Assembly (NCBI RefSeq): GCF_900114495.1
Contig: NZ_FOZI01000004.1
Location: 186,001 to 250,000 of the forward strand
DNA: 64,000 nucleotides
Direction: 5' to 3'
Origin: Dyella sp. OK004
Lineage (GTDB): Bacteria; Pseudomonadota; Gammaproteobacteria; Xanthomonadales; Rhodanobacteraceae
This document shows positions 1-8,645 of the stretch, in pieces. The notes under the pieces are model-generated. The model was not told the origin of the DNA, ran no database searches, and saw nothing but the letters and a program-made list of their open reading frames with translations. Positions within the stretch are counted from its first letter, which is position 1. Every line of letters starts with the position of its first letter. The position numbers were made by a program, and so were the translations under genes.

Positions 1-14
1 CACGCATGCCTAAC

Positions 15-42
15 TGGATTCCGGCCTTCGCCGGAATGACGG
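15..42. repeat. Short inverted repeat (REP-like) at window start
   Basis: The segment reads as a short hairpin, ATTCCGGCC-TTC-GCCGGAAT, of the kind that also starts the longer intergenic repeats near 14.37 kb and 34.76 kb. It lies just downstream of the 3' end of the minus-strand beta-propeller gene. It is probably the edge of another repeat copy that extends beyond the window. Confidence 0.5.
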
Positions 43-79
43 CTTGGAGCTTCATGGAGTGACTGAGGCTCAGGGCTAA

Positions 80-1051
80 TCAGTGGATCCCATGCGCCCG
101 CAGCACATCCCCAATATCCACACGCCAGATATTGCGCGACCCATTGAGCGGCCCGCTTAGCCGCTTCTGCAGCGAGGCCGCATCGTCGCGCGGTTTGGGA
201 AAGCGCACTTCTTCCTGGCGGTTGCTGGATACGTAGAGCTCACCGAAGCCCGGCCCCAGCGTGGGCGCGTTCTCCAGGCTCGCGGTGTTCACGTCGCCGC
301 CCAGGTGTTCAGGCTTGCTCCAACTGCCGTCGGTCTGGTGGAAGGCGATGTAGATGTCGGCGCTGCCAAGTGAGTCGCCTTCGTTTCCGGCGAAGAGCAG
401 GAAGCGGCCTTGCGGATCGACGCAGGGATCCATGCGGTTGTGCGAGAGGTCGCCCAGTTCCACGCGCTGCGGTGCGGAGTAGGCGTTGCCCGCAGGGTGC
501 ACCACGTAGATCTGGTAGAGCTTGCCGGAGTCGGCGCGATGGGCGGAGAAATAGATGTCGCCATTGGCCGCCACCGAGGGGTTGTAGAGCATGGCGCCTT
601 CGTTGAGTGCGCCTTCCACGTGCACGGGTTCGCCCCAGTGGCCGCCGGTCTGGCGCTCGACATACCAGAGGTTGGTGCCTGCAAAGGTCTGTCCGCCCAT
701 CTCGGCAACCACGGGCGCGCCGCCTGCATGCGGCGGACGGTTGGAGACAAAGTACAGGCGCTTGCCGTCTGGCGCGTAGGCGGGTTCGGAGTCGTGCCAT
801 TGGCCGGAGAACGAGGCCACTTCCGGTGCCGACCACCCGTTGCCGCGGCGCTGCGAGACCATGATGGTGTCGTCTTTCTCGGCGAAGTCGGAGCGCAGGA
901 AGTACAGCGTCTTGCCGTCCGGCGACAGTGCGGCGGTGGTCTCCTGCAGGCCGGTGGAAATGACACCGGGGCCGAGCAGTTCGGCGGCTTTCACGGGCCC
1001 GCTGCAGGCCAGCGCAAAAGCTGTGGCCCAGGCAAAGGTTTTCAACGTCAT
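80..1051 (-). CDS. Secreted PD40/TolB-like beta-propeller protein
   Basis: 323 residues. The start chosen is the ATG opening MTLKTFAWATAFALACSG, because it begins a signal peptide ending near KAAE; the frame is open further upstream but that part is Arg/Thr-rich and unlike a protein. The mature part has repeated blades with motifs such as SPDGKTLYFLRS, APDGKRLYFVSNRP and DPQGRFLLFAGN, the WD40-like PD40 repeat family (TolB type). It probably acts in the periplasm or outside the cell as a binding or sensing propeller. It is a clear paralogue of the protein at 3115-4038, and the two enclose a LytTR two-component system. It is the last gene of that minus-strand run, 130 bases after the response regulator. 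The ligand is unknown. Confidence 0.8.
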   Translation of the reverse strand: MTLKTFAWATAFALACSGPVKAAELLGPGVISTGLQETTAALSPDGKTLYFLRSDFAEKDDTIMVSQRRGNGWSAPEVASFSGQWHDSEPAYAPDGKRLYFVSNRPPHAGGAPVVAEMGGQTFAGTNLWYVERQTGGHWGEPVHVEGALNEGAMLYNPSVAANGDIYFSAHRADSGKLYQIYVVHPAGNAYSAPQRVELGDLSHNRMDPCVDPQGRFLLFAGNEGDSLGSADIYIAFHQTDGSWSKPEHLGGDVNTASLENAPTLGPGFGELYVSSNRQEEVRFPKPRDDAASLQKRLSGPLNGSRNIWRVDIGDVLRAHGIH

Positions 1052-1181
1052 GCGTGTTCCCTGTCGGTTGACGGATCGATGCGACCTGCCGTCATCATCG
1101 GCAAGGCGAACACAGCGCGCTGTGGTTTTGTGATGAACGGTGGTTGTGATGTGGCGAGCGGTCGCTTGCGCGGGCGGCCGG

Positions 1182-1946
1182 CTAGGCCATGCCCAGCGCG
1201 CGCCGCGCATGCGTGCGGAAGCGACGGCTCAGACTGAGGCGGGTGCCGTTGTGCAACACCACCTCGGCGTTGCCCTGAAACAGCGGATGGATTTCGCGGA
1301 TGCGCTCCACATTGACCAAGGTGCCGCGATGAATGCGCAGGAAGCGCGCCGGGTCCAGCGTATCCAACAGATGCCGCAGCGTTTCGCGATGCAGGTAGCT
1401 GGTGCCGCCGACGTGGATCTGCACGTAGTTGCCGTCCGCGCGAATCCAGTCGATGTCGTCGGTGGCGATCACGCGGATGCTCTCGCCGATACGCACGCTG
1501 ATGCGTTGCGCATGGCCCGGAGCTGGCGGCGCCTGTGGCATTTCCGGTTTGGCGGTGACGTGCGCTTGCATACCTAGCCACTGCTGCCGCACGCGCGCCA
1601 TCGCCTGATCGAAGCGTGTCTGGTCGATCGGCTTGAGTATGTAATCCAGCGCGTTGGCGTCGAAGGCGCGCAACGCATGCTGGCCGTAGGCGGTGGCAAA
1701 CACCACCATCGGCAAGGTCTCCGGCTTCAGCCGGTGCAGCAGTTTGAACCCGTCCATGCCAGGCATGCGGATGTCCAGGAACAGCAGCGCCGGCTCCAGC
1801 GCAGCGATAGCCTGCATGGCCTCGGCGGCGTTGCCGCATTCGCCCACGATCTCGACATCCGGGTGCGCGGCCAGTGCCTGGCGCAGGGCCAGCCGTGCCA
1901 GCACTTCGTCGTCCACCAGTAGGGTGCGGATTGGCGATGGGTTCAT
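1182..1946 (-). CDS. LytTR-family response regulator (AlgR/LytR type)
   Basis: 254 residues. The N-terminal receiver domain (about 1-120) has the acidic pair in LLVDDE and the likely phospho-acceptor Asp58 in LLFLDIRMPGMDG. The C-terminal part (about 150-250) is a LytTR DNA-binding domain, with IRADGNYVQIHVGG, LDPARFLRIHRGTLVN and a final LSLSRRF. The start overlaps the stop of the sensor kinase gene by four bases (ATGA), so the two are translationally coupled. The family controls extracellular and envelope functions, and a role in regulating the flanking beta-propeller genes is inferred from position only. Confidence 0.92.
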   Translation of the reverse strand: MNPSPIRTLLVDDEVLARLALRQALAAHPDVEIVGECGNAAEAMQAIAALEPALLFLDIRMPGMDGFKLLHRLKPETLPMVVFATAYGQHALRAFDANALDYILKPIDQTRFDQAMARVRQQWLGMQAHVTAKPEMPQAPPAPGHAQRISVRIGESIRVIATDDIDWIRADGNYVQIHVGGTSYLHRETLRHLLDTLDPARFLRIHRGTLVNVERIREIHPLFQGNAEVVLHNGTRLSLSRRFRTHARRALGMA

Positions 1947-3145
1947 GCGGCGGGCTCCGCTACGTATTCGCGAAACGGAAAGCGCAGCTCCACGCGCGTG
2001 CCGCCTTCCGCCTTGCGCGCCAGCGCCACGCTGGCGGCTTCGCCGAACAACACCTGTAGGCGCGCGCGCGTATTGCCCAGGCCCAGGCCTTCGGAAACCC
2101 CTTCCGGCAAGCCCAGGCCATCATCGTCCACGCGCAGATACAGTTGGTCGCCTTCGCGCCGGCTAACCACCTGCAGCAGACCGCGTTCGGGCTTGTCCAG
2201 CAGACCATGGCGCAGCGCGTTCTCCACCAGCGGCTGCAGAATCATGCTGGGCACGGCGGCGCGCACGGTATCCATCGCCACATCCAGATGTGTGCTCAGC
2301 CGGTCCTGAAAACGTACCTGCTGGATATCCAGATAACAGCGCAGCAATTCCAGCTCGCGCGACAGCGGCACCTCCAGTGCGTGGCGTTCTTCCAGCGTCA
2401 GGCGCAGCAGATCGCTGAGCCGGGCGATCATCAGGCGCGCCTGGATTGGGTCGGCCAGCGCGAGCGCAGAAATCGCATTGAGCGTGTTGAACAAAAAATG
2501 CGGCTGCAACTGCACGCGCAGCGTGCGCAGCTGCGACTGCGCCAACTGCGACGCCAGCTGTGCATTGCGCAGGCGTTCGTCGCGCAACCGGCGCTGTGAA
2601 TCCAGACCGCGCAGCACCGCCAGGATCACCCAGTAGATCAACAGGGCGAAGTGATAGTTGAAAGCGAATTGCATGCCCAGGAAGCCACCGAAGGTGGTTA
2701 CCGGCGCACGCCCCGGACCGCACGCGGCCCAGTAGATCGCCAGATGCACCAGCACATGCGCCAGCGCCACGCCAAGGCTGGCCGGCACATGCACGGCGGC
2801 GAAGTGTCGCCAGCCCCGGCCAGCTCCCGCACGGCCCAGCCACGCGACCAGCGGTACCAGCGCCATCCACAAATAGAAGTCGGTGAAGTTCCACACCAGC
2901 ATGCGCGACCAGCGCGCTTCCTCGCCTTCGCTGATCGCGGACAGCCCCGAGCTGAGCGTGTACGACAGCGCAATCAGGGTCCAGAACCCCAGCAACAGGG
3001 CCGGCATAGCCAGCCGGCGTGGCGTAACGCGTGTAAACACCTCACCCTCAACGGCGGCAGCGACAGGCTTGCGCCGGCGCAGTGTGTGACGGCGGACGCG
3101 CGCGGGAAAGTGCCTCACGGCCTGGTTCGGCGCTGTTCCAGCCAC
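1943..3145 (-). CDS. LytS/AlgZ-type sensor histidine kinase
   Basis: Up to 400 residues. Four membrane segments lie between about residues 47 and 180, followed by a His_kinase (PF06580-type) domain with the phospho-acceptor His216 in LQPHFLFNTLN, an N-box (PLVENALRHG) and a G-box (DDDGLGLPEG). It pairs with the LytTR regulator that follows and overlaps it by four bases. The start is uncertain: the frame is open from a GTG at 3145, which overlaps the upstream gene by 31 bases and adds an Arg-rich stretch. An ATG at 3007 starts directly before the first membrane helix and is a good alternative. No extracellular sensor domain is visible, so the secreted propeller proteins on either side could be its sensory partners (inference). 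Confidence 0.88.
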   Translation of the reverse strand: MAGTAPNQAVRHFPARVRRHTLRRRKPVAAAVEGEVFTRVTPRRLAMPALLLGFWTLIALSYTLSSGLSAISEGEEARWSRMLVWNFTDFYLWMALVPLVAWLGRAGAGRGWRHFAAVHVPASLGVALAHVLVHLAIYWAACGPGRAPVTTFGGFLGMQFAFNYHFALLIYWVILAVLRGLDSQRRLRDERLRNAQLASQLAQSQLRTLRVQLQPHFLFNTLNAISALALADPIQARLMIARLSDLLRLTLEERHALEVPLSRELELLRCYLDIQQVRFQDRLSTHLDVAMDTVRAAVPSMILQPLVENALRHGLLDKPERGLLQVVSRREGDQLYLRVDDDGLGLPEGVSEGLGLGNTRARLQVLFGEAASVALARKAEGGTRVELRFPFREYVAEPAA

Positions 3146-4038
3146 GGCGCCAACGACACCTGCCAGATATTGTCGCCCTGCCGGTTCCAGTCGGCCGTTT
3201 CGCCAGACACCCGCCGGTCGCTGTAGAAGTAAAGCGTGCGATGGTCCGGGCCAAGCTGCGCACCCATCGCATGCGTGCCCTCATTCACCGCATCGCCGAG
3301 ATCCTGCGGCGCGCTCCAGCCTTGCGGCGTCGCGAACGCGATCGCCAGTCGATAGGCCTGCTTCGGTGCGCGCTGAACGCTGACCACCATGAAGGATTGA
3401 TCCGGCGCGACGGCAGGATCGCGGATCTGTGCATCGGCGCCACCCAGTGCGACCAGCTCGGGCGCCTGGTAATGGCCATCGCGCAATGCGGCACGCTTCA
3501 GATGCAAGCTGTCGTCCGGTGCGCAGCCGATGTAGTACAGGCTGCCATCGGCGGCGACGCTCGGCGCAAAGCTCATGGAGCAGCTGTTCACTGCATCCGG
3601 CAGTCGTACCGGCGAGCCCCAGCCGCTGCCCTGGCGCGCCACGCGCCACAGGTTCATGCCGTGACCGGGCGTGCGGCGTGTACCGCGCACCGCATCGATC
3701 GGCGCGCCGTCGCCGGAAGCGGGGCGATTGGAGACGAACACCAGATACGAACCATCCGGCGCCATCGCCGGATCGAGATCGCGCCAGTGGCCGGAGAACG
3801 CCGCGGTGCGTGGCGTCGACCAGCGCGTACCGCTGCGGTGCGATTCAAAGATGCTCCCGTCATCGCCCACGCTGCGCATGAAGTACACCGCGCTGCCATC
3901 CGGCGTGAAAGCGGCGGCACCTTCATCGTCCGGACCAGAGATGGTGCCCGGTGCAAACACCGTAGGTGTGGCGACCTCGGCGGCGGCAACAACGCCGCCC
4001 ACAATGAGCAGGAGGGCGAGCATCGGCAAACGGCGCAT
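3115..4038 (-). CDS. Secreted PD40/TolB-like beta-propeller protein
   Basis: 307 residues, beginning with a signal peptide (MRRLPMLALLLIVGGVVAAA). Blade motifs TPDGSAVYFMRS, APDGSYLVFVSNRPA, AADGSLYYIGCAP and GPDHRTLYFYSDRR mark it as a PD40-repeat propeller. It aligns along most of its length with the protein at 80-1051, including shared phrases such as AFSGHWRD/SFSGQWHD. It opens the minus-strand run propeller, kinase, regulator, propeller, and its end overlaps the longest reading of the kinase gene. It probably works in the periplasm; its ligand is not known. Confidence 0.8.
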   Translation of the reverse strand: MRRLPMLALLLIVGGVVAAAEVATPTVFAPGTISGPDDEGAAAFTPDGSAVYFMRSVGDDGSIFESHRSGTRWSTPRTAAFSGHWRDLDPAMAPDGSYLVFVSNRPASGDGAPIDAVRGTRRTPGHGMNLWRVARQGSGWGSPVRLPDAVNSCSMSFAPSVAADGSLYYIGCAPDDSLHLKRAALRDGHYQAPELVALGGADAQIRDPAVAPDQSFMVVSVQRAPKQAYRLAIAFATPQGWSAPQDLGDAVNEGTHAMGAQLGPDHRTLYFYSDRRVSGETADWNRQGDNIWQVSLAPWLEQRRTRP

Positions 4039-4171
4039 GGGGTTTCCTCATCGACGGATAGCCGCGAGGCTAGATCAGGTGCATGCCGCCGTCGCGCTCG
4101 TTGTGACAACCGGTGTCTGCGTGGGGACGAGCGGCATCGCGGCTTAGGTCAACGGGGCGGGTCGGGCTGGA

Positions 4172-6412
4172 TCATTCGGGGCCGCCCAACGTGCGCAGGA
4201 AGAACAGCCTCACGTCATCGTCGTAATAACGACGTGCCTTACCCATGGACGAATGAGTTTCGCCGGGCATCACCAGCAGTTCGAAGCGCTTGCCGGCCTT
4301 GATCAGCGCATCGATCATGCGCAGCGTGGTTGAAAACGGTGCGTTGACGTCGGCGGTGCCGTGCATCAATCGCAAGGTGCCGCGCAGATTGGCGGCGATC
4401 AGTATGTTGGAGCCGTCGCGATAACTGGCGGGCTGTTGGTTGGGGAGGCCGAGATAGGGCTCGTTGATGATCGCTTCTTCTTCGAATGCCCCGGGCGCGC
4501 CCGCATAGCCGGCTTTGAAAAAGTCCGGCGCAGTGAGCATGCCGCGCAGCGCGAAGTAGCCGCCCCAGGAATGGCCGACAATGCCAGCGCGATTCAAGTC
4601 CATGTAAGGCCGATGGATCGCGACCTGCTTTAAGGCGGCGACGTGATCAGGGATCTCGGTCTGGCCGATGCGGCCGTAGTTCGCATCCTGAAAGGCTTTG
4701 CCCCGACCGGGGGTGCCCCGCGCGTCTAGCACCACCGTCACGAAGCCCATCTGCGCCAGCGCTCCGGCAACGAGTGATTCCACCGAGCCGACCGAACTCC
4801 AAGGCACCGCCGTGGTGAATGGGCCGCCGTAAATGCAGTCGATCACGGCGTAGTGCTTCTTTGGATCGAAGTCGTGCGGCTTGTACAGCACGCCGTACAG
4901 ACGGGTCGTGCCGTCGGCGGCCAGTGTGGTGAAAGGCTCCGGTGGTTGATAGTGAATGGCCGCGAGCGCGCTGGCATCGGCCTCCGCATAACGGAACGCG
5001 GTACTTCCATCGGTAGCTATCGCTTCCCACACGCGTGGCTGAGCAATGCTGGAGTGTCCATCCACGAAGTAGCGCCCGGACGGCGACGGAAACAGGCGAT
5101 GCACGCCGGGTGCGGATGCCAGGCGCAACAGGCGGCTGTCGCTAAGCGAGACGCGGTAAGGAAAGCGCTCATAAGGCGTCTCGGGTTCGGCCGAGGCCTG
5201 GATCAGAAGGCTGTCGTGCCCGGGCGTTTCCGCCAGCACCTGATGCACCGGAAAGTCTCCTCGCGTGATCTGCCGCAGCAGCTTGCCGGTGTAGTCATAC
5301 AGATAGGCGTGCCGCCAGCCGTCGCGTTCCGACATCCACACAAATCGCTTGCCGTCCGCGAGTGGAAGCAGCTGCTGCGTCCACCCTTCCAGGGCGAAGT
5401 CGAGTCCAGCGACAAAACTGTGTGGGCGTTCCTCGCGGAGCACCACGCGTGACTTGCCTTCGGCACTCACCGCGACAAGATCGAGCCGTTTGCCATCGCG
5501 CGACAGCTGGAGCACCAGCATTTCGCTGCCGTCTGGGCGCCAGGCCGCCATCCAGCTGTAGGTATCGACAGGGAACGTCATCGCCAGTCGCATGCTGCCG
5601 CTGGTGGGATCGGCCACATACAGTTCGCGGCGCGGTAACGGCGTGCCGGCTTTGGCGTACGGCACCATCGTCACCTTTTCCAGCGCATTGCCGGTATCGA
5701 CGATCGGGATGGTGTGCACGTTGCGGTTGTCGATACGCCATACCGCAAGTTTCCGCCCATCCGGTGACCAGCCTTTACCGGGCAGCTCCCAGCCTTCGTC
5801 TCTTTTCGCCTCGCGGGCAAGGCGCACTTTGCCGTCGCGATCGATCAGGGCGAAGCCATCGCCACGCGGTATGGCGATGACGCGCGCATCAGGCGACCAG
5901 ACGCTCTCGCGCGACAAGCCGAGGGCCATCGCATCGTTGGATGAGAGGGCTGCCAAGTGTCCATCGGCCAGGCCCAGCGCAACCACTTGGTTGCCGCTGC
6001 GGAAAACGATGCTTTGCTGGTCCGGCGCCAGTACAAAGAGTGGCTGCCTCGGCGGAGCATCCGCCTTGTCGGCGGGCTCGGCCAGTTGGCTTCGCAGTGT
6101 GTCGGGCATGGGGATGGGCGTGGATTTCCCGGTGCGCGCATTCACTATCACCCAGTTGCCATGGTGCGATCCCGTCGCAGCCCAGGTCACGAAGCGCTCG
6201 CCATCACGCAGCCACTGCGGCGGCAGCCAGGTATCGCGGATGCGTTCCGGATAATGAAAATACTCGTTGGCCGCATCCAGCTTGGCGCGCAATGCGGTGT
6301 CTGCCTGCAGGTTCCAGTCGCGGTCGCTCAGTCCGATATCGGCGGCACGGGCGAGTGGTGACAGCCACAGCGATATCGCCAGCAACACGCCGGCGTGGAC
6401 ACGGATATTCAT
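4172..6412 (-). CDS. Secreted S9 family peptidase (prolyl oligopeptidase/DPP-IV type)
   Basis: 746 residues with a signal peptide (MNIRVHAGVLLAISLWLSPLA). Residues about 60-480 form a DPP-IV-like propeller (SPDARVIAIPRGD, SPDGRKLAVWR, RPDGSEMLVLQ). The C-terminal alpha/beta hydrolase carries the catalytic triad: Ser615 in GHSWGG, Asp688 in HGTADVN and His720 in PGETHSS. The family removes short peptides from the N-terminus of substrates, often after proline. The gene stands alone and is divergent from the LysR gene at 6537. No active-site residue is missing, and the length is normal for the family. Confidence 0.92.
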   Translation of the reverse strand: MNIRVHAGVLLAISLWLSPLARAADIGLSDRDWNLQADTALRAKLDAANEYFHYPERIRDTWLPPQWLRDGERFVTWAATGSHHGNWVIVNARTGKSTPIPMPDTLRSQLAEPADKADAPPRQPLFVLAPDQQSIVFRSGNQVVALGLADGHLAALSSNDAMALGLSRESVWSPDARVIAIPRGDGFALIDRDGKVRLAREAKRDEGWELPGKGWSPDGRKLAVWRIDNRNVHTIPIVDTGNALEKVTMVPYAKAGTPLPRRELYVADPTSGSMRLAMTFPVDTYSWMAAWRPDGSEMLVLQLSRDGKRLDLVAVSAEGKSRVVLREERPHSFVAGLDFALEGWTQQLLPLADGKRFVWMSERDGWRHAYLYDYTGKLLRQITRGDFPVHQVLAETPGHDSLLIQASAEPETPYERFPYRVSLSDSRLLRLASAPGVHRLFPSPSGRYFVDGHSSIAQPRVWEAIATDGSTAFRYAEADASALAAIHYQPPEPFTTLAADGTTRLYGVLYKPHDFDPKKHYAVIDCIYGGPFTTAVPWSSVGSVESLVAGALAQMGFVTVVLDARGTPGRGKAFQDANYGRIGQTEIPDHVAALKQVAIHRPYMDLNRAGIVGHSWGGYFALRGMLTAPDFFKAGYAGAPGAFEEEAIINEPYLGLPNQQPASYRDGSNILIAANLRGTLRLMHGTADVNAPFSTTLRMIDALIKAGKRFELLVMPGETHSSMGKARRYYDDDVRLFFLRTLGGPE

Positions 6413-6486
6413 GCGGTAAACCCGGTAGGCGGAGTGGGCGCGTGCGGTGGCCGCGGCGTAGCGTCATGCTAGGTGGCGGCATTGTG

Positions 6487-6499
6487 TATATCCAATATA
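6487..6499. promoter_or_regulatory. A/T-rich dyad in a divergent promoter region
   Basis: The dyad TATAT-CCA-ATATA sits in the 124-base gap between the S9 peptidase gene (minus) and the LysR gene (plus). LysR proteins often bind such T-N11-A type sites next to their own gene. The region is clearly AT-richer than its surroundings. Assignment to this LysR is inference. Confidence 0.3.
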
Positions 6500-6536
6500 T
6501 CTTTGCGACTCCATCGATATGTATAAGGTCTCGATC

Positions 6537-7418
6537 ATGGAGTTCCGGCAATTGCAGCTGTTTGTCGCGGTGGCCGAGGAACTGCACTTCGGCCGTGCCG
6601 CCGCACGCGTGCGCATGGCGCAACCGCCTTTCAGTCAACAGATCCGCAAGCTGGAAGAGGAGCTGGGAGCACGATTGCTCGCGCGCTCCAGTCGCCGCGT
6701 GGCGCTGACGCCGGCTGGCATGCAGTTGCTGGAGCACGCACGTGCGTTGCTCGTCAAGCGAGCCGAGGCAGTCACATCGGTGCAACGCGTCGCCGAAGGC
6801 GAGACGGGCATGCTGCGTATTGGCTTTGGTGCTTCGTCTGCGTTTGGCGTGTTGCCTGAGTTGATCCGTGGCTTCCGCGAAAAATATCCTGGCATTGCGC
6901 TGCGCATGGAGGATCGCGATTCGCTGGATATTGGCCACGCGCTGGCGAACGGCGAGCTTGATGTCGCCATTGTGCGCGCACCATTCCGCTATGCAGGCGT
7001 CGATACCGAGTCGTTGCGGCGCGAACGTTTCATGCTCGCTCTGCCGGAAGGGCATCCGATGGCGCAGCGTCGGCGCATCACCCTAGCCAGCCTGGCGAAT
7101 GAACCGTTTGTCTTGTTTCCACGCGATACCGCGCCGGGGCTGCATGACACCATTGTGAGCATCTGCATCGAAGCGGGTTTCTCGCCCGCGGTGATGCACC
7201 AGGCCGTTTCCTGGCCGGCGGTGATCAGCCTGGTCAAGGCCGGCCTGGGCGTGACTATCGCGCCCGCTTCGGCGCAGGCGGTGCTGCCGGGCGGCGTGGT
7301 TTTCAGGAACCTGCCGGGTGTGACGATCCAGGCCGAACTATTACTGGCCCATGCGAGGCATGCGCGTTCGGTGGCGGCAGAACGTTTTCGCGCTGTCGCG
7401 CTGAGTTCCAGGTTGTAG
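6537..7418 (+). CDS. LysR-family transcriptional regulator
   Basis: About 293 residues. The start at MEFRQLQLFVAVAEEL gives the usual family N-terminus; an in-frame ATG 18 bases earlier only adds six residues. The helix-turn-helix is in residues about 2-60 (FGRAAARVRMAQPPFSQQIRKLEEELG), followed by the periplasmic-binding-like effector domain. It is divergent from the S9 peptidase gene, the common LysR arrangement, so that gene is the first candidate target. The stop is only a few bases before a truncated yceI-like fragment. Confidence 0.92.
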   Translation: MEFRQLQLFVAVAEELHFGRAAARVRMAQPPFSQQIRKLEEELGARLLARSSRRVALTPAGMQLLEHARALLVKRAEAVTSVQRVAEGETGMLRIGFGASSAFGVLPELIRGFREKYPGIALRMEDRDSLDIGHALANGELDVAIVRAPFRYAGVDTESLRRERFMLALPEGHPMAQRRRITLASLANEPFVLFPRDTAPGLHDTIVSICIEAGFSPAVMHQAVSWPAVISLVKAGLGVTIAPASAQAVLPGGVVFRNLPGVTIQAELLLAHARHARSVAAERFRAVALSSRL

Positions 7419-7425
7419 TTCCAGG

Positions 7426-7746
7426 GTGGAGGGGAGCGTCCTGCCGGACCGGCTCAAAGTCACCGGCGACCTCAGCGTGCATGGCGTGACCCGGTCGGTC
7501 ACGCTCGACGTGACCATCAACAAGGTCGGCACCAACCCACGGCTCCGCCTGCCGGCGGTGGGCTTCGAGGCGGCCGGTACCCTCAAGCGCTCCGACTTCG
7601 ATCTCGGCAAGTTCGTGCCCCAAGTGAGCGACGAGATCACCCTGCACATCACTTGCCGGGCCAACGAAGCCAAGGGTTATGCCGCGTATCTGAAAGCGGA
7701 TGCGAGAGAAGCAGCGGCAGCAGCCAGGAAGACAGCGAAGAAATAG
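7426..7746 (+). pseudogene. YceI-like protein, C-terminal fragment
   Basis: The readable frame (106 residues, GTG at 7426) matches only the second half of YceI-family lipocalin-like proteins. It begins in the middle of the domain (RLKVTGDLSVHGVTRSVTLDV) and continues through VGFEAAGTLKRSDFDLGKFVPQVSDEITL. The family is normally about 190 residues with a signal peptide, which is absent here. The DNA upstream is the end of the LysR gene, so the 5' half is missing rather than frameshifted. A short Ala/Lys-rich tail follows the domain. It is probably a deletion remnant; production of a stable protein is doubtful. Confidence 0.7.
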
Positions 7747-7815
7747 CCGCGGCTTTCCTTGCAGTGATGTGCGGCGCCCGTCAAGCTAGAACACTTTTAG
7801 CCAAATGGGTGCGCC

Positions 7816-8088
7816 ATGTCAGACCAGGAAACCATCATTCAGATCATGCCCGCCACCGGTTGGGTGGCCGTCTATGACGTGGACGGCGAAGAAAGCGCCG
7901 AGACCATCGTCTGCTTCGCGCTCGTCGAAAGCATTGAGGACGGTGTGAAGCGCCGCGACGTCCGTCCCATGAGCGTGGACGACAAAATCATCGACTTCGC
8001 CGATGAGGCCGAAAACTTCCTGCGTGTGGAAGAGCTTTCGGAGTTCGAGGAAGAAGACGAAGAGGATGAGGAAGAAGTTGGGGCGTAA
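7816..8088 (+). CDS. Small acidic hypothetical protein
   Basis: 90 residues, ATG start. No signal peptide or membrane segment. The first two thirds look like a compact folded domain (IIQIMPATGWVAVYDVDG, IVCFALVESIEDG). The C-terminus is a run of Glu and Asp (EFEEEDEEDEEEVGA). I do not recognise the family. A 12-bp perfect hairpin follows the stop. Confidence 0.6.
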   Translation: MSDQETIIQIMPATGWVAVYDVDGEESAETIVCFALVESIEDGVKRRDVRPMSVDDKIIDFADEAENFLRVEELSEFEEEDEEDEEEVGA

Positions 8089-8098
8089 ATAGGGAAAG

Positions 8099-8138
8099 GC
8101 AGCGTCGTTTGCATTACGCTGGAAACGACGCTGCTCTT
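8099..8138 (+). terminator. Perfect 12-bp hairpin after the acidic-protein gene
   Basis: GCAGCGTCGTTT (8099-8110) pairs exactly with AAACGACGCTGC (8123-8134) around a 12-base loop. The following bases (TCTTGCT) are only weakly T-rich, so it may be a poor intrinsic terminator or an RNA stabiliser. Its position argues that the next gene starts at the ATG at 8187 and not at the in-frame TTG inside the hairpin. Confidence 0.4.
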
Positions 8139-8186
8139 GCTGAGCAACACCTCGCAAGCGTTCCCCGCATACCGGAGCCTCGTCCG

Positions 8187-8633
8187 ATGCTACCCAGCGA
8201 ACCCTTGCGTTACCCAGATCACTATCCACCCACGAACCGATGGAAGAAGTTCTTCATCGGGGTGAGATGGCTTGGCCCCGACCTCTCATTCTTCGGGCAT
8301 CTCCGGCAGCAACAGGCGAGCCGGACGGTGGAGCTGATGGGCATCTGGGGCGGCGGTGAACCCCGGTCGCTCGCGATTGCCGTAGGCGCGATTTTCTCGC
8401 GACATCTTCATTGGGCAAGCCCTTACTTCGTTCCCGATGACCCGCTGTCTGTGGTGGCGGGTGGCCCCAGGTTTGGAGCGATCGATAGCGACCTCGATGT
8501 CAGCGATGCACTTGGCGAGATCGAGGAAATGCTGGGCGTACCATTGGGTCCCGTGTTCTGGCGGGATGCTGCGGGGTGCACGATGGGCGAGTTAGTCGAG
8601 CGTCTGCTGCAAGCGGCTTCGCAGAAGCCGTAG
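8187..8633 (+). CDS. Hypothetical protein
   Basis: 148 residues from the ATG opening MLPSEPLRYPDHYPPTNRW; an upstream TTG lies within a hairpin and is less likely. No signal peptide or membrane helix. Aromatic-rich first half (RWKKFFIGVRWLGPDLSFFGHL), then a segment LAIAVGAIFSRHLHWASPYFVPDDPLSV and a predicted helical C-terminus. The family is not recognised. It converges with the EPS cluster, whose last gene ends 13 bases away on the other strand. Confidence 0.55.
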   Translation: MLPSEPLRYPDHYPPTNRWKKFFIGVRWLGPDLSFFGHLRQQQASRTVELMGIWGGGEPRSLAIAVGAIFSRHLHWASPYFVPDDPLSVVAGGPRFGAIDSDLDVSDALGEIEEMLGVPLGPVFWRDAAGCTMGELVERLLQAASQKP

Positions 8634-8645
8634 CAAAGTTAGCGT

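Noticed and set aside
3007-3145. N-terminal extension of the LytS-type kinase as a sensor domain
   Set aside because: The extra 46 residues are Arg-rich and hydrophilic with no signal peptide; probably not translated or just a cytoplasmic tail.
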